From Betaproteobacteria bacterium (GTDB taxonomy: Bacteria > Pseudomonadota > Gammaproteobacteria > Burkholderiales > Burkholderiaceae_C): 33,690 nt of DNA. Location: NCBI GenBank assembly GCA_016868355.1, contig VGHB01000022.1, forward strand, positions 1 through 33,690. The letters are read 5' to 3'. Shown here piece after piece: positions 1 through 7,768 of the stretch. A model generated the notes under the pieces. It saw only the letters and a list, made by a program, of their open reading frames with translations, had not been told where the DNA came from and did not search any database. Position 1 is the stretch's first letter. Each line of letters starts with the position of its first letter. The position numbers and the translations under genes were made by a program.

Positions 1-240
1 TCTTCGAATCGGCTCGTTCGGCCAGATACCGGCACTAGCGACGACTTGGCTATTACTGATGGCCACTAGATGAAGCTGACCTCCTTCCGGCTTCTTACTT
101 AAGCGATCCAGCCAAACCATTTCGCTAGGATAGGGGAGTTGAAGCAGGTTGGGAAAGACCTCCTGATTCTCCATCAGCGTACAGAAATCCTTTGCGTCTC
201 GCGGTTCCGCTCGTCGGATCGTGAAGCTCAGCTTGCTCAT
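1..240 (-). CDS. GNAT family N-acetyltransferase, N-terminal part only
   Basis: The first 80 residues of a protein read from the ATG at 240 toward the window edge, where the gene is cut off. The N-terminus (MSKLSFTIRRAEPRDAKDF) and the later LLQLPYPS segment look like the substrate-binding start of a GNAT acetyltransferase of the YhhY type; the family transfers an acetyl group from acetyl-CoA to an amine. The acetyl-CoA-binding half lies outside the window, so the substrate cannot be judged. An AAAGG ribosome site sits 9 bases before the chosen ATG; an in-frame ATG at 249 is too close to that site. A hairpin terminator (275-299) lies just upstream and insulates the gene from transcription coming from the right. 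Confidence 0.7.
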   Translation of the reverse strand, partial: MSKLSFTIRRAEPRDAKDFCTLMENQEVFPNLLQLPYPSEMVWLDRLSKKPEGGQLHLVAISNSQVVASAGIWPNEPIRR

Positions 241-274
241 GTTAATCATCCTTTCAGGGTGGTCGGACAATAAA

Positions 275-299
275 AAAGCCCGCTTGGTAAGCGGGCTTT
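275..299 (-). terminator. Rho-independent terminator, minus strand
   Basis: A perfect 11-bp stem, AAAGCCCGCTT / AAGCGGGCTTT, closes a 3-base loop (GGT). Read on the minus strand it is followed by a T-run (the A-run at 272-277 on the plus strand), so it ends transcription arriving from the right. No intact minus-strand gene lies directly upstream, so it looks like the left-behind terminator of a gene or tRNA that has been displaced. Confidence 0.75.
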
Positions 300-302
300 G
301 TT

Positions 303-313
303 TGGTGGCGGTG
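303..313. repeat. Possible short repeat of tRNA-Val 3' end
   Basis: TGGTGGCGGTG here resembles TGGTGGGCGGTG at 1485-1496, the 3' end of tRNA-Val (minus strand), with one base missing. Like the tRNA end it lies directly beside a minus-strand terminator. It could be the outer att copy of an element inserted behind tRNA-Val, but 11 bases with an indel is weak evidence. Confidence 0.2.
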
Positions 314-609
314 TTTCGCCTTATGGTCACAAAGCCCTTGTCACTCCTGGGCAAATGAATGACCTACGCAGAAACACACGCGCCACAACGATGCGCTGTG
401 AAGTTTTTAAACGTAGTGAATTTGTAACCATCTAGCGATCGTATTCATGAAGACTAATTATGTCTATAAGCTTTTTATGATCCGCTGATGAGTGCTTATC
501 TAGGTCCAGTTGAAAAAGCTCGATCAATAGCATCTTGCGCCTTGCCGCTCTGGGCAAAGGTGGTGTTCAATAAAGTGTTGGCACAGCAGCTCAAAAGTCA
601 GGGGTAGGG

Positions 610-1071
610 ATGAATCTTGTGAAGCGCCTAATGAGTCTTGGCCAAGTTTTCCGTGGCGAGGGTTTTAACCACGAGCAGGAAGAGTTTGCCGCTGAGATGC
701 GCATCGAAACTCTCGTGAACGGGAGCGCTGTGCTTCTTCGATATAAGGCGACCCTTCTCGATGGCTCTGTGGCGCACGAAGAGTGCACCCTCTTGGGAGC
801 TGGCCCTGACGGCAACCTTTGCCTCTGGCCGGTGATGTCCGAGTTGCCGACCGTCTTGCCCCACATGCACCAGGCCGCGACGGGTGCCGGTGCTGGCCGG
901 TTCACCTTCGCCTCAGGCTTGCGCGGAGATCTCAGCTGCTTTCGAGAGGAGATCACGATCGAGCTTGGGGAGGACGGATCCCTGACCTACTCGCACGCAT
1001 GGGGAATGCCCGGAGACGCCATTGCGCCACGCTCGTCGGCACGTATGCTTCCCGTCAATGTCTGTGCATAG
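610..1071 (+). CDS. Hypothetical protein, 153 aa
   Basis: A 153-residue protein I do not recognise. It has no signal peptide and no long hydrophobic segment, so it should be cytoplasmic. Alternating short polar/hydrophobic stretches (residues about 27-60 and 95-140) suggest a beta-rich fold, loosely like small lipocalin/nitrobindin-type barrels, but this is only an impression. AGGGG stands 5 bases before the ATG. It stands alone between gene-poor stretches, in accessory-looking DNA on the 3' side of tRNA-Val, with no operon partner. The alternative minus-strand frame over the same bases looks like a shadow: low-complexity and basic. Confidence 0.6.
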   Translation: MNLVKRLMSLGQVFRGEGFNHEQEEFAAEMRIETLVNGSAVLLRYKATLLDGSVAHEECTLLGAGPDGNLCLWPVMSELPTVLPHMHQAATGAGAGRFTFASGLRGDLSCFREEITIELGEDGSLTYSHAWGMPGDAIAPRSSARMLPVNVCA

Positions 1072-1438
1072 GAATTTCAAACGGCCCCTAGAAAGTCCGA
1101 GAGAGCTGGAACTCGGAGGGTAACTGGCGGCCACAGCGTTGTCTTCTCGTGATTCGGCCGGCCTTTGATGGTTCGCTCGCGGGCTCGTTGGGGCTGCTTG
1201 TGCACATTAGTGTGCAAGCCTGCAGCAGGAGTCCCAAACCATAGTCGGGGGGTGGGGGTACGGTGGGGGTCAAACATCTGGGAAATCTTAGACACCGGGG
1301 GGCCTCTCTTGAACCGAAGGCGATCTCGGCCATCGGCCATCTGGCTTTGGGGATCCCAATCGCTCACGATCCAGCCTTTGCACGCGAAGCTCTAGCCTGG
1401 GGCTACCTTTTCATACTTTTTTCATACCGCAAATGACA
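1072..1438. other. Gene-free stretch with G-rich direct repeats
   Basis: No believable gene. Visible structure: a palindrome TGCACA-TTAG-TGTGCA at 1201-1216, and GGTGGGGGT repeated with an 11-base period at 1251-1259 and 1262-1270, followed by CAAACATCTGG. Short open frames on both strands here have atypical composition and no starts. Tandem G-rich repeats beside a tRNA 3' end could be arm-type binding sites of a lost integrase, but nothing proves it. Confidence 0.4.
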
Positions 1439-1458
1439 AAGGCGCCCGCAGGCGCCTT
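1439..1458 (-). terminator. Terminator after tRNA-Val
   Basis: AAGGCGCC-CGCA-GGCGCCTT forms a perfect 8-bp stem. On the minus strand it is followed by TTTGTCATTT, and it lies 26 bases beyond the 3' end of tRNA-Val, so it probably ends the lgt-dnaQ-tRNA-Val transcript. Confidence 0.7.
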
Positions 1459-1484
1459 AAGTATTTGTTCTTGTTGATGTTTTC

Positions 1485-1559
1485 TGGTGGGCGGTGCAGG
1501 GTTCGAACCTGCGACCCCTGCCGTGTGAAGGCAGTGCTCTACCACTGAGCTAACCGCCC
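1485..1559 (-). tRNA. tRNA-Val (anticodon CAC)
   Basis: A 75-nt cloverleaf including an encoded CCA. The acceptor stem GGGCGGT/ACCGCCC is perfect, the anticodon stem CTGCC/GGCAG encloses TTCACAC giving anticodon CAC (reads GUG), and the T-arm has GGTTCGAACCC. It lies 79 bases downstream of dnaQ on the same strand and may share its transcript; a terminator follows at 1439-1458. Its 3' side borders accessory-looking DNA. Confidence 0.97.
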
Positions 1560-1638
1560 GGAATCGGTTTGCTCAGGCCTTAACGTATGCCCTAGGAGGG
1601 CCACACGGGCTGGGCCACAGCTTGCGACTGGGAACCTT

Positions 1639-2355
1639 TTATTTTGGCACAAGTTCGCGCCACACCGTCTTGCCCTCACTGGCCGTGTCCAGCTCGCACA
1701 ACACCCGCTCGTGTTCGGCCAACTCCTGAGCGTCTGGCTGAATCACGACCAGGGGAAGGCCCGCCAGGTCCAGGCTGGCCAGCGCTTTGGCCCCGGCGCT
1801 GCTTGAACTGGCAAGTCCCTGCTCGGTCATAAGGCTATCCTGGCCGCGTGTCATGCGAATGAACACCGCGGCCAGCAGCTCTGCATCCAGCAAAGCACCG
1901 TGCAGGGTTCGGTTGCTGTTGTCGACTTCCAGGCGTGCACACAGGGCGTCCAGCGAGTTGCGTTTGCCTGGGAATAACTCACGGGCCATCAGCAAGCTGT
2001 CGCGCACACCCGCGACATGTCGCGCGAAGCCTTCGCGCCCCAGGCGCTTAAGCTCGTGGTCCAGGAAATTGGTGTCGAAGGCAGCGTTGTGGATGATTAC
2101 CTCGGCGCCCTGCAACCAGGCCAAGAACTCATCGGCCACTTCCGCGAAGGTGGGCTTGTCTGCCAGGAATTCGTCGCTCAGGCCGTGCACCTGCAGGGCC
2201 TCTGGGCTGCTAGACCGTTCAGGGTTGAGGTAATAGTGCCGTGTGTTGCCGGTCAGCCGGCGGTTGACCATTTCGATGCAACCAATCTCAATCACCCGGT
2301 CGCCCGCCTCCGGGCTTAGCCCGGTGGTCTCCGTGTCCAGAAACACCTGTCTCAT
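1639..2355 (-). CDS. dnaQ: DNA polymerase III epsilon subunit (3'-5' proofreading exonuclease)
   Basis: This is the proofreading exonuclease of the replicative polymerase core; it binds the alpha and theta subunits. The 238-residue length is normal. All DEDDh catalytic residues are visible: Asp7 and Glu9 in FLDTETTGL (Exo I), Asp94 in IHNAAFDTNFLD (Exo II), and His152 with Asp157 in LHGALLDAEL (Exo III). The C-terminal tail from about residue 175 would hold the polymerase-binding region. GGAG lies 6 bases before the ATG. The gene starts 19 bases after lgt and is probably co-transcribed with it and with tRNA-Val downstream. Confidence 0.95.
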   Translation of the reverse strand: MRQVFLDTETTGLSPEAGDRVIEIGCIEMVNRRLTGNTRHYYLNPERSSSPEALQVHGLSDEFLADKPTFAEVADEFLAWLQGAEVIIHNAAFDTNFLDHELKRLGREGFARHVAGVRDSLLMARELFPGKRNSLDALCARLEVDNSNRTLHGALLDAELLAAVFIRMTRGQDSLMTEQGLASSSSAGAKALASLDLAGLPLVVIQPDAQELAEHERVLCELDTASEGKTVWRELVPK

Positions 2356-2374
2356 GTTGACTCCACTCTCTACG

Positions 2375-3175
2375 TTAGTCGTGCGCGCCCCGCCACCACA
2401 AGATCAGGCCCAGCGCCACCATCGGCAAGCACAGCCACTGACCCATGCTCATGTTGAGCGCCAGCAGGCCCAAGAAGGCGTCTGGCTCGCGAAAAAACTC
2501 CACTACAAAGCGCAGCACGCCGTAGCCCACCAGGAACAGTCCTGAGACCTGCCCCAAGCCCCGACGCTGGCGGGAATACCACCACAGCACCACAAATAAA
2601 AGCACGCCCTCCAGCAACAGCTGATAGAGCTGTGAGGGATGGCGTGGCAGCAACACACCACTTTGTGGAAATACCATGCCCCAGGGTAGGCTGGGGTCAG
2701 CCAAGCGGCCCCACAACTCGCCGTTGATGAAGTTACCCATGCGACCACTGGCCAAACCCAGCGGCACACAAGGCGCAATCAAATCGGTCACCTGCAGAAA
2801 CGGCCGCCCACGCAGCCGTGCAAACAGCGCCATCCCTGCCATAACACCCAAGAGCCCGCCGTGGAAAGACATGCCGCCTTGCCACACCTTCAGAATCTCC
2901 AGGGGCTGTGCAAGGTACACCTCGGGCTTGTAGAAAATTGCATAGCCCAGGCGTCCACCCAAGATCACACCCAAGATCCCAAAGAACAGCAGGTCTTCAA
3001 CGTCGCGCGTTGTCCACCCTTGGCCGGCGACAGTCCCCTGGTGTAAACGCCGCCGGGCAGTCCAGATGAACAGGACAAAGGCCAGCAGGTAGGTCAAGCC
3101 ATACCAATGCACCTGCACAGGCCCAAGCGCCAAGGCCACAGGGTCAAATTGGGGGTGCGTCCACATAGCCGTCAT
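2375..3175 (-). CDS. lgt: Prolipoprotein diacylglyceryl transferase
   Basis: Lgt is an inner-membrane enzyme that moves diacylglycerol from phosphatidylglycerol to the lipobox cysteine of prolipoproteins, the first step of lipoprotein maturation. The 266-residue product has about seven hydrophobic segments, the family signature [14 protein letters not shown], an N-terminal VHWYGLTYL and a HPSQLYQ motif. The frame is open further upstream, into ilvD, but family proteins begin close to [11 protein letters not shown], so I start at the ATG at 3175; the ATG at 3166 is equally possible because neither has a clear ribosome site. It is divergent from ilvD with only 51 bases between the starts, and dnaQ follows after 19 bases. 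Confidence 0.93.
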   Translation of the reverse strand: MTAMWTHPQFDPVALALGPVQVHWYGLTYLLAFVLFIWTARRRLHQGTVAGQGWTTRDVEDLLFFGILGVILGGRLGYAIFYKPEVYLAQPLEILKVWQGGMSFHGGLLGVMAGMALFARLRGRPFLQVTDLIAPCVPLGLASGRMGNFINGELWGRLADPSLPWGMVFPQSGVLLPRHPSQLYQLLLEGVLLFVVLWWYSRQRRGLGQVSGLFLVGYGVLRFVVEFFREPDAFLGLLALNMSMGQWLCLPMVALGLILWWRGAHD

Positions 3176-3226
3176 GCTATCAGCCGAACCTAGAATGCAG
3201 GCCTTGCGCCCTACTTCGACTTCACC
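3176..3226. promoter_or_regulatory. Divergent lgt/ilvD control region
   Basis: Only 51 bases separate the two start codons, so both promoters must lie here or inside the opposite gene. TAGAAT at 3191-3196 is a reasonable -10 box for ilvD, about 30 bases before its ATG; no good -35 box is visible at the expected distance. ilvD has no Shine-Dalgarno sequence. Confidence 0.35.
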
Positions 3227-4912
3227 ATGAGCACTCCCGCCAACCGCCGTTCCAAGAACATCACTGAAGGCGTGGCCCGCGCGCCCAACCGATCTATGTA
3301 CTACGGCATGGGCTACAAGGAAACCGACTTCGGCAAGCCGATGATCGGGGTGGCCAACGGTCATTCGACCATCACGCCATGTAACTCTGGTCTGCAGCGC
3401 CTGGCCGATGCAGCAGTGCAAGGCCTCAAGCAGGCCGGCGCTAATGCGCAGCTCTTCGGAACCCCCACCATTTCAGATGGTATGGCCATGGGCACTGAGG
3501 GCATGAAGTACTCCCTGGTCAGCCGCGAGGTGATCGCTGACTGCGTGGAAACCTGTGTGGGTGGACAGTGGATGGACGGCGTGATCGTCATCGGCGGTTG
3601 CGACAAGAACATGCCAGGCGGCATGATGGGCATGCTGCGCGCTAACGTCCCGGCGCTGTACGTGTACGGCGGTACCATCTTGCCGGGAAAGTACAAGGGG
3701 CAAGACCTCAATATCGTCAGCGTATTCGAAGCCGTTGGTCAGTTCAGCGCAGGCAAGATCAGCGAGGAGGACTTTTGCCAGATCGAGCGCCGCGCCATTC
3801 CGGGCAGTGGCTCCTGCGGCGGCATGTACACCGCCAACACCATGTCCTCGTCCTTCGAAGCCTTGGGCATGTCGCTGCCCTATTCGTCCACCATGGCCAA
3901 TGTGGAAGACGAGGTACTCGACAGCGTGGTGCAAGCTGCGGCGGTGCTGGTAGAAGCTGTCAAGAAGGACCTCAAGCCCAAGGATATCGTTACCAAGAAA
4001 GCGATTGAAAACGCAGTGGCGGTCATCATGGCCACGGGCGGTTCCACCAACGCCATCCTGCACTACCTGGCCATTGCCCACTGCGCGGGCGTCGAGTGGA
4101 CGATCGACGACTATGAGCGCATGCGCAAGAAAATTCCGGTGCTATGCAACCTAAAGCCCAGCGGTAAATACTTGGCGATCGATTTGCACCGCGCCGGCGG
4201 CATCCCCGCCTTGATGAAGGAAATGCTCAAGCACGGCCTTCTGCACGGCGACTGTATGACCATCACCGGCAAGACGCTGGCGGATAACCTGGCTGATGTG
4301 CCCGATCTCGACCCCAATCAAGACGTGATCCTGCCGGTGTCCCGTCCGATCTACGCTCAGGGCCATTTGGCCATCCTCAGGGGTAACTTAAGCCCCGAGG
4401 GCTGCGTGGCCAAGATCACCGGATTGAAGAACCCGGTGATCACCGGTCCGGCCCGGGTGTTCGACGACGAGCAATCGGCCTTGGCGGCCATCATGCAAGG
4501 CCAGATCAAGGCAGGAGACGTGATGGTGCTGCGCTACCTGGGGCCTAAGGGTGGCCCAGGCATGCCCGAGATGCTGGCTCCTACTGCTGCCTTGATCGGC
4601 CAGGGCTTGGGGGAAAGCGTGGGCCTGATCACCGATGGCCGCTTCAGCGGCGGTACCTGGGGCATGGTGGTGGGGCATGTGGCCCCAGAAGCCTTCGAAG
4701 GCGGCACGATCGCCCTGGTGCGCGAGGGCGACTCGATCACCATTGATGCCCACCTGCTGCTGCTGCGCCTGAACGTCAGCGAAGCCGAGTTGGCCCAACG
4801 ACGCGCGGTTTGGAAAAAGCCCGCACCGCGCTACATCCGTGGTGTATTGGCCAAATTCGCGCAGAACGCAGCCAGTGCCAGCGCGGGTGCGGTGCTCGAC
4901 AAATTCGACTGA
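3227..4912 (+). CDS. ilvD: Dihydroxy-acid dehydratase
   Basis: IlvD dehydrates 2,3-dihydroxy-isovalerate and 2,3-dihydroxy-3-methylvalerate to the 2-keto acids in valine, leucine and isoleucine synthesis. At 561 residues it is full length. Three conserved cysteines that bind the Fe-S cluster are present: Cys52 (ITPCNSGL), Cys125 (GGCDKNMPG) and Cys197 ([10 protein letters not shown]). The three-cysteine pattern is that expected for the cluster-binding site of the plant-like/2Fe-2S type rather than proving cluster type. The C-terminal ITDGRFSGG motif is intact. The gene is alone on its strand; its stop lies 3 bases from the stop of the convergent gene, leaving no room for a separate terminator. 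Confidence 0.96.
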   Translation: MSTPANRRSKNITEGVARAPNRSMYYGMGYKETDFGKPMIGVANGHSTITPCNSGLQRLADAAVQGLKQAGANAQLFGTPTISDGMAMGTEGMKYSLVSREVIADCVETCVGGQWMDGVIVIGGCDKNMPGGMMGMLRANVPALYVYGGTILPGKYKGQDLNIVSVFEAVGQFSAGKISEEDFCQIERRAIPGSGSCGGMYTANTMSSSFEALGMSLPYSSTMANVEDEVLDSVVQAAAVLVEAVKKDLKPKDIVTKKAIENAVAVIMATGGSTNAILHYLAIAHCAGVEWTIDDYERMRKKIPVLCNLKPSGKYLAIDLHRAGGIPALMKEMLKHGLLHGDCMTITGKTLADNLADVPDLDPNQDVILPVSRPIYAQGHLAILRGNLSPEGCVAKITGLKNPVITGPARVFDDEQSALAAIMQGQIKAGDVMVLRYLGPKGGPGMPEMLAPTAALIGQGLGESVGLITDGRFSGGTWGMVVGHVAPEAFEGGTIALVREGDSITIDAHLLLLRLNVSEAELAQRRAVWKKPAPRYIRGVLAKFAQNAASASAGAVLDKFD

Positions 4913-4915
4913 AAC

Positions 4916-5728
4916 TCAGCCAGCGTAGTTGTAGCTGATCCGCACCACAGGCGCCTTACGCGTCTGTGGGTCCACCAGGTTCGACAGGCCCTCGTACTCC
5001 AACATGTCGCGACTGCGCAGGTCGTAGGACAGTTTCACCGTGGGGACCAGCAAGCGGAGCATGGAATCGGCCTCAACCACCAAGCGCAGCACGTTGCCTT
5101 GCGCCAGCTCGGCACGGCGAATGCGAAAGCGAAAGTGGTCAAACTGGCTGATCACACCGAGTTGCATCTGAACGGTGCGCCCCGAGGCCAATTCGTCGAG
5201 TCGCTCCTGCAAGAACACGTGAAAGCCGGAATCAACCGCCAGCCCTGCCACGCGCGCCACATCGCGTGTTTTGCGCTGGCCGGCCTTGCTGGTCTCCATG
5301 GTCACCGTGGTCTCACCCACCTGAATGATGGCCTCTTCCTCGCCCAGCGTCGGGTATACGGTGCGCATCAGGGGGACGAAGCGATCCTTGCCAAACTCGA
5401 GCTTCTTTTCACCAAGCAGTTGCCCCTGTGGCGACACATAGCGGATCGTGCCAGCCACCCAACGGCCGCCGCGCAGCTGCTGTTGATGCAGCTCGGTGTA
5501 CAGCCACTTCCCGGTTTCGGCATGCAAGGCGCGGCCAGAAAATTGCCGCTCCTGCAGCCCAGCGTCTGACGGGGGCAGGCCTGTGTCTTGAAGGCGTGGG
5601 GCTTCCTGAGCTGTCAATGGGTTCAAGCTCCCCGCGAGCACGCCCGCAGCGCCCAAACAGCCCGCGCGCAGGCCCCAGTGCAAAACGTGGCGACGCGCGG
5701 CGCCCCTTGAGTTCGCAGCCGTCTTCAT
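4916..5728 (-). CDS. Exported protein of unknown function in lipid-modification cluster
   Basis: A 270-residue protein with an N-terminal signal sequence (basic start ending in AARRHVLHWGLRAG, then a small/hydrophobic stretch, AQEAP after about residue 40), so probably periplasmic. The mature part contains beta-rich segments such as TIRYVSPQGQLLGEKKL and VVRISYNYAG at the end. I do not recognise a named domain; the fold impression is like DUF6134/DUF3108-type periplasmic proteins. The ATG at 5728 overlaps the stop of the methyltransferase gene (ATGA), so the two are translationally coupled and likely act together. It is convergent with ilvD. Earlier in-frame starts inside the methyltransferase gene are unlikely. 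Confidence 0.8.
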   Translation of the reverse strand: MKTAANSRGAARRHVLHWGLRAGCLGAAGVLAGSLNPLTAQEAPRLQDTGLPPSDAGLQERQFSGRALHAETGKWLYTELHQQQLRGGRWVAGTIRYVSPQGQLLGEKKLEFGKDRFVPLMRTVYPTLGEEEAIIQVGETTVTMETSKAGQRKTRDVARVAGLAVDSGFHVFLQERLDELASGRTVQMQLGVISQFDHFRFRIRRAELAQGNVLRLVVEADSMLRLLVPTVKLSYDLRSRDMLEYEGLSNLVDPQTRKAPVVRISYNYAG

Positions 5729-6870
5729 CGCTTTTCGAAAAGGTAGTGCACCACGCCCCACTGGCGGCCCTGGTCATAGCCAAACAACTCGGCCACGGCC
5801 ATATAGAACATGCGCCAACGTTGAAACCAACGCGCGGCATCCTGCTCGCCATAGGCTTGTGCTAACACCGGCATGATGCGTTGGCGCGCTGCATCCATGC
5901 CTGCGAGCCAATGGTTGGAGGTCTTTTCGTAGTGGCGCCCATCCACCCACCAGCGGCGCTGCACCTTCAAATGGTCTTGGAAGTGCAAAAACAGATCGGC
6001 ACTGGGCATGATGCCGCCCGTGAAAAAGTACTTCGTCATCCAGTCGCTGGTGTCCTGGACCTCGAAGTGGTAGGCCAGCGTGCGGTGGGCGAATACATGC
6101 ACCAAAGCCTGTGCACCGGGATTCATCCAGGCGGCCACCTTGGCAAACAGGTTCTGGTAATTCTTCATGTGCTCGAACATCTCGATCGAGACCACGCGGT
6201 CGAACTGCGCCTGAACGCCCTGCAAGGGAAACTCAGCCTCCACCACATTGGCCGTAAGAATGGTCAGATTGCACAGGCCACGCTCACGCGCCCTAGCCTC
6301 GATGAATTCGCGCTGCCCGTGAGAATTGGACAAGCCCACGATCTGGGCACCCGGCAAGCGTTCGGCCATCCACAGGCTCATGCTGCCCCACCCACAGCCC
6401 AGGTCTAGGATACGCTGCCCGTTTGCCAGGCCTGCACGCTCGGCATAAAGCCTGAACATGGCTTCCTCGGCGTGGGCCAAGGTTTCAGTACCGGTCTCAT
6501 ACCAGGCGCACGAGTACTTCAGGCGGGGCCCCAGATGCAAGTGGAAGAACTCGGCCGGTACTTCGTAGTGCTGCTCATTGGCCGCATCGGTTTCCTTGGC
6601 AATCGGGCTTTGTCGCAGTTCGTGCACCAGGGCAGCCAGGCGCTCGGCGGCCAGGGGCGGTTGGTCCAGACCCTCATCGAGCAAGCGTTGCTTTATCAGG
6701 CTGCGCATACCGGCGCGCACCAAGGTGTCTGGCAAGAGCCTGCGTTCACAGGCATCGATCAAGGCGGTGCTCAAGCGTGCCGACAGGGGCGCTAAAGCGC
6801 TTGGGCGCGCTGGCACGACCGGGGTCGCCCGCCGCAGCGGCGGTGAAGTTGGGGCCGAGGAATCATGCAT
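5725..6870 (-). CDS. Cfa-family SAM-dependent methyltransferase, coclaurine-N-methyltransferase-like
   Basis: A 381-residue class I methyltransferase of the cyclopropane-fatty-acid synthase family. The SAM-binding motif ILDLGCGWGSMSLWMAE lies at about 154-170. The upstream QHYEVPAEFF and LKYSCAWYETG (Cys121, equivalent to the bicarbonate-ligand cysteine of CFA synthase) and the downstream SIEMFEHMKNY, YFFTGGIMPSADL and AVAELFGYDQG follow, to my knowledge, plant coclaurine N-methyltransferases more closely than E. coli Cfa. The likely bacterial role is methylation or cyclopropanation of unsaturated acyl chains, but an amine substrate is not excluded. It sits between a DUF1295 gene (25-base gap) and the exported-protein gene (ATGA overlap), forming one operon. 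Confidence 0.88.
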   Translation of the reverse strand: MHDSSAPTSPPLRRATPVVPARPSALAPLSARLSTALIDACERRLLPDTLVRAGMRSLIKQRLLDEGLDQPPLAAERLAALVHELRQSPIAKETDAANEQHYEVPAEFFHLHLGPRLKYSCAWYETGTETLAHAEEAMFRLYAERAGLANGQRILDLGCGWGSMSLWMAERLPGAQIVGLSNSHGQREFIEARARERGLCNLTILTANVVEAEFPLQGVQAQFDRVVSIEMFEHMKNYQNLFAKVAAWMNPGAQALVHVFAHRTLAYHFEVQDTSDWMTKYFFTGGIMPSADLFLHFQDHLKVQRRWWVDGRHYEKTSNHWLAGMDAARQRIMPVLAQAYGEQDAARWFQRWRMFYMAVAELFGYDQGRQWGVVHYLFEKR

Positions 6871-6895
6871 GCCGGCGGACTATGCCTGATCAGAC

Positions 6896-7672
6896 CTACT
6901 TTTTGGGCGGCCAGGGTATCAGCGGGCTTACCGTGCGAATGTAGTCGGCATACTCAGGCCGAGTGCGGGCCGCTTGTGCCTCGGTGGCCGGAATGCCCGA
7001 CAGCTTTAGCAGCAAGAACGCCATGATCGCCGGCGGCAGCAAGGACAGTGCGAAACCTTCAGCACCCCAGGCCAAGGGCACATAGGCCGCCCAGTGCAGA
7101 CACTCGAAGAAGTAATTCGGGTGGCGAGACCAGGCCCACAAGCCCTGGCGGCACACACGGCCCTTGTTTTCGGCCTTGCGCTTGAAGGCCGCCAGTTGCG
7201 CATCGGCCAGCGCTTCGCCCAGGATGGACACCAGCCAAATCAGCGCTGACAGCACCATGCACGCCGGCAGCACCGGCGTGTCGCGTCGGCTGGCCACCAG
7301 CAGGCCAAGGGCAATCAGCATGGAAAACACCACCTGAGCCTGGAAAAATCTCCACATTTTGTAGGGGGCCTGCTCGCCCCACTCCTGGCGCAGCTGTGCA
7401 TAGCGCCCATCTTCGGGCTTGCCGTGGTTGCGCGCCCACAGGAAGCCCCCTAAACGCAGGCCCCACACCAGGGGCATCACCGCGAGCATCACCCGCACCA
7501 CCGGTTCGGCAGTCGAGTGCCAGGCGAACCAAGGACCCAAGAGTCCCAAGGTCCAGGCCCAAACCGCATCCACCTCGCCAGCGTTGCCAGTACGCAGCTG
7601 CAGCAGCCAAACCCCGGTAAACACCAGCGCCAGGGCTAACCAGGCACTCACAAGGAGTTCAACAAGACTCAT
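6896..7672 (-). CDS. DUF1295 membrane protein (steroid 5-alpha-reductase-like fold)
   Basis: A 258-residue protein with six or so hydrophobic segments and the C-terminal family signature NKGRVCRQGLWAWSRHPNYF, which in the related 5-alpha-reductase/ICMT-like membrane enzymes lies at the cofactor site. DUF1295 proteins are presumed integral-membrane reductases or methyltransferases of lipids; no exact reaction is known to me for this one. I start at the ATG at 7672; a TTG at 7684 would add four residues and neither has a clear ribosome site. It is the first gene of the cluster with the Cfa-like methyltransferase and the exported protein, which argues for a shared lipid-modifying role. Confidence 0.88.
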   Translation of the reverse strand: MSLVELLVSAWLALALVFTGVWLLQLRTGNAGEVDAVWAWTLGLLGPWFAWHSTAEPVVRVMLAVMPLVWGLRLGGFLWARNHGKPEDGRYAQLRQEWGEQAPYKMWRFFQAQVVFSMLIALGLLVASRRDTPVLPACMVLSALIWLVSILGEALADAQLAAFKRKAENKGRVCRQGLWAWSRHPNYFFECLHWAAYVPLAWGAEGFALSLLPPAIMAFLLLKLSGIPATEAQAARTRPEYADYIRTVSPLIPWPPKK

Positions 7673-7695
7673 AAAAACGTTCAAGGGGGGACGGA

Positions 7696-7768
7696 AAACA
7701 TGGGGTCAGCTTTGATTGTCGAGATGGCCAACTGCCTTTGCCCAGGACTTGACTCCGACCCCGTGTTT
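7696..7768. repeat. REP-like inverted repeat
   Basis: AAACATGGGGTCAG at 7696-7709 is mirrored by CCGACCCCGTGTTT at 7755-7768 (12 of 14 bases pair) with 45 bases between. Arms of the type AAACAYGGGGTCRG are typical of REP elements found scattered in proteobacterial genomes near REP-associated tyrosine transposases. The right arm ends inside the stop codon of the DUF3501 gene, so the element fills the space between two co-directional operons and may act as a transcript end or stabiliser. Confidence 0.6.

Larger units (their letters stand above)
241..609. other. Gene-free stretch between GNAT gene and orphan CDS
   Basis: About 370 bases without a convincing gene apart from the terminator at 275-299. 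The middle (about 400-510) is clearly more AT-rich than the rest of the window. Short open stretches on the minus strand around 480-590 look faintly coding, for example one encoding NTTFAQSGKAQDAIDRAF, but have no start signal or family match I recognise and may be gene debris. The composition fits accessory or decayed DNA. Confidence 0.4.

Noticed and set aside
300-340. A degraded second tRNA next to the terminator at 275-299
   Set aside because: Beyond the TGGTGGCGGTG motif there is no T-arm, anticodon arm or acceptor pairing; kept only as a possible short repeat.
1077-1395. Short frames on both strands in the tRNA-Val flank
   Set aside because: Basic, low-information sequences without starts or ribosome sites.
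3176-3421. Upstream extension of lgt to 3421
   Set aside because: Would overlap ilvD by nearly 200 bases, and the added residues have no similarity to Lgt.
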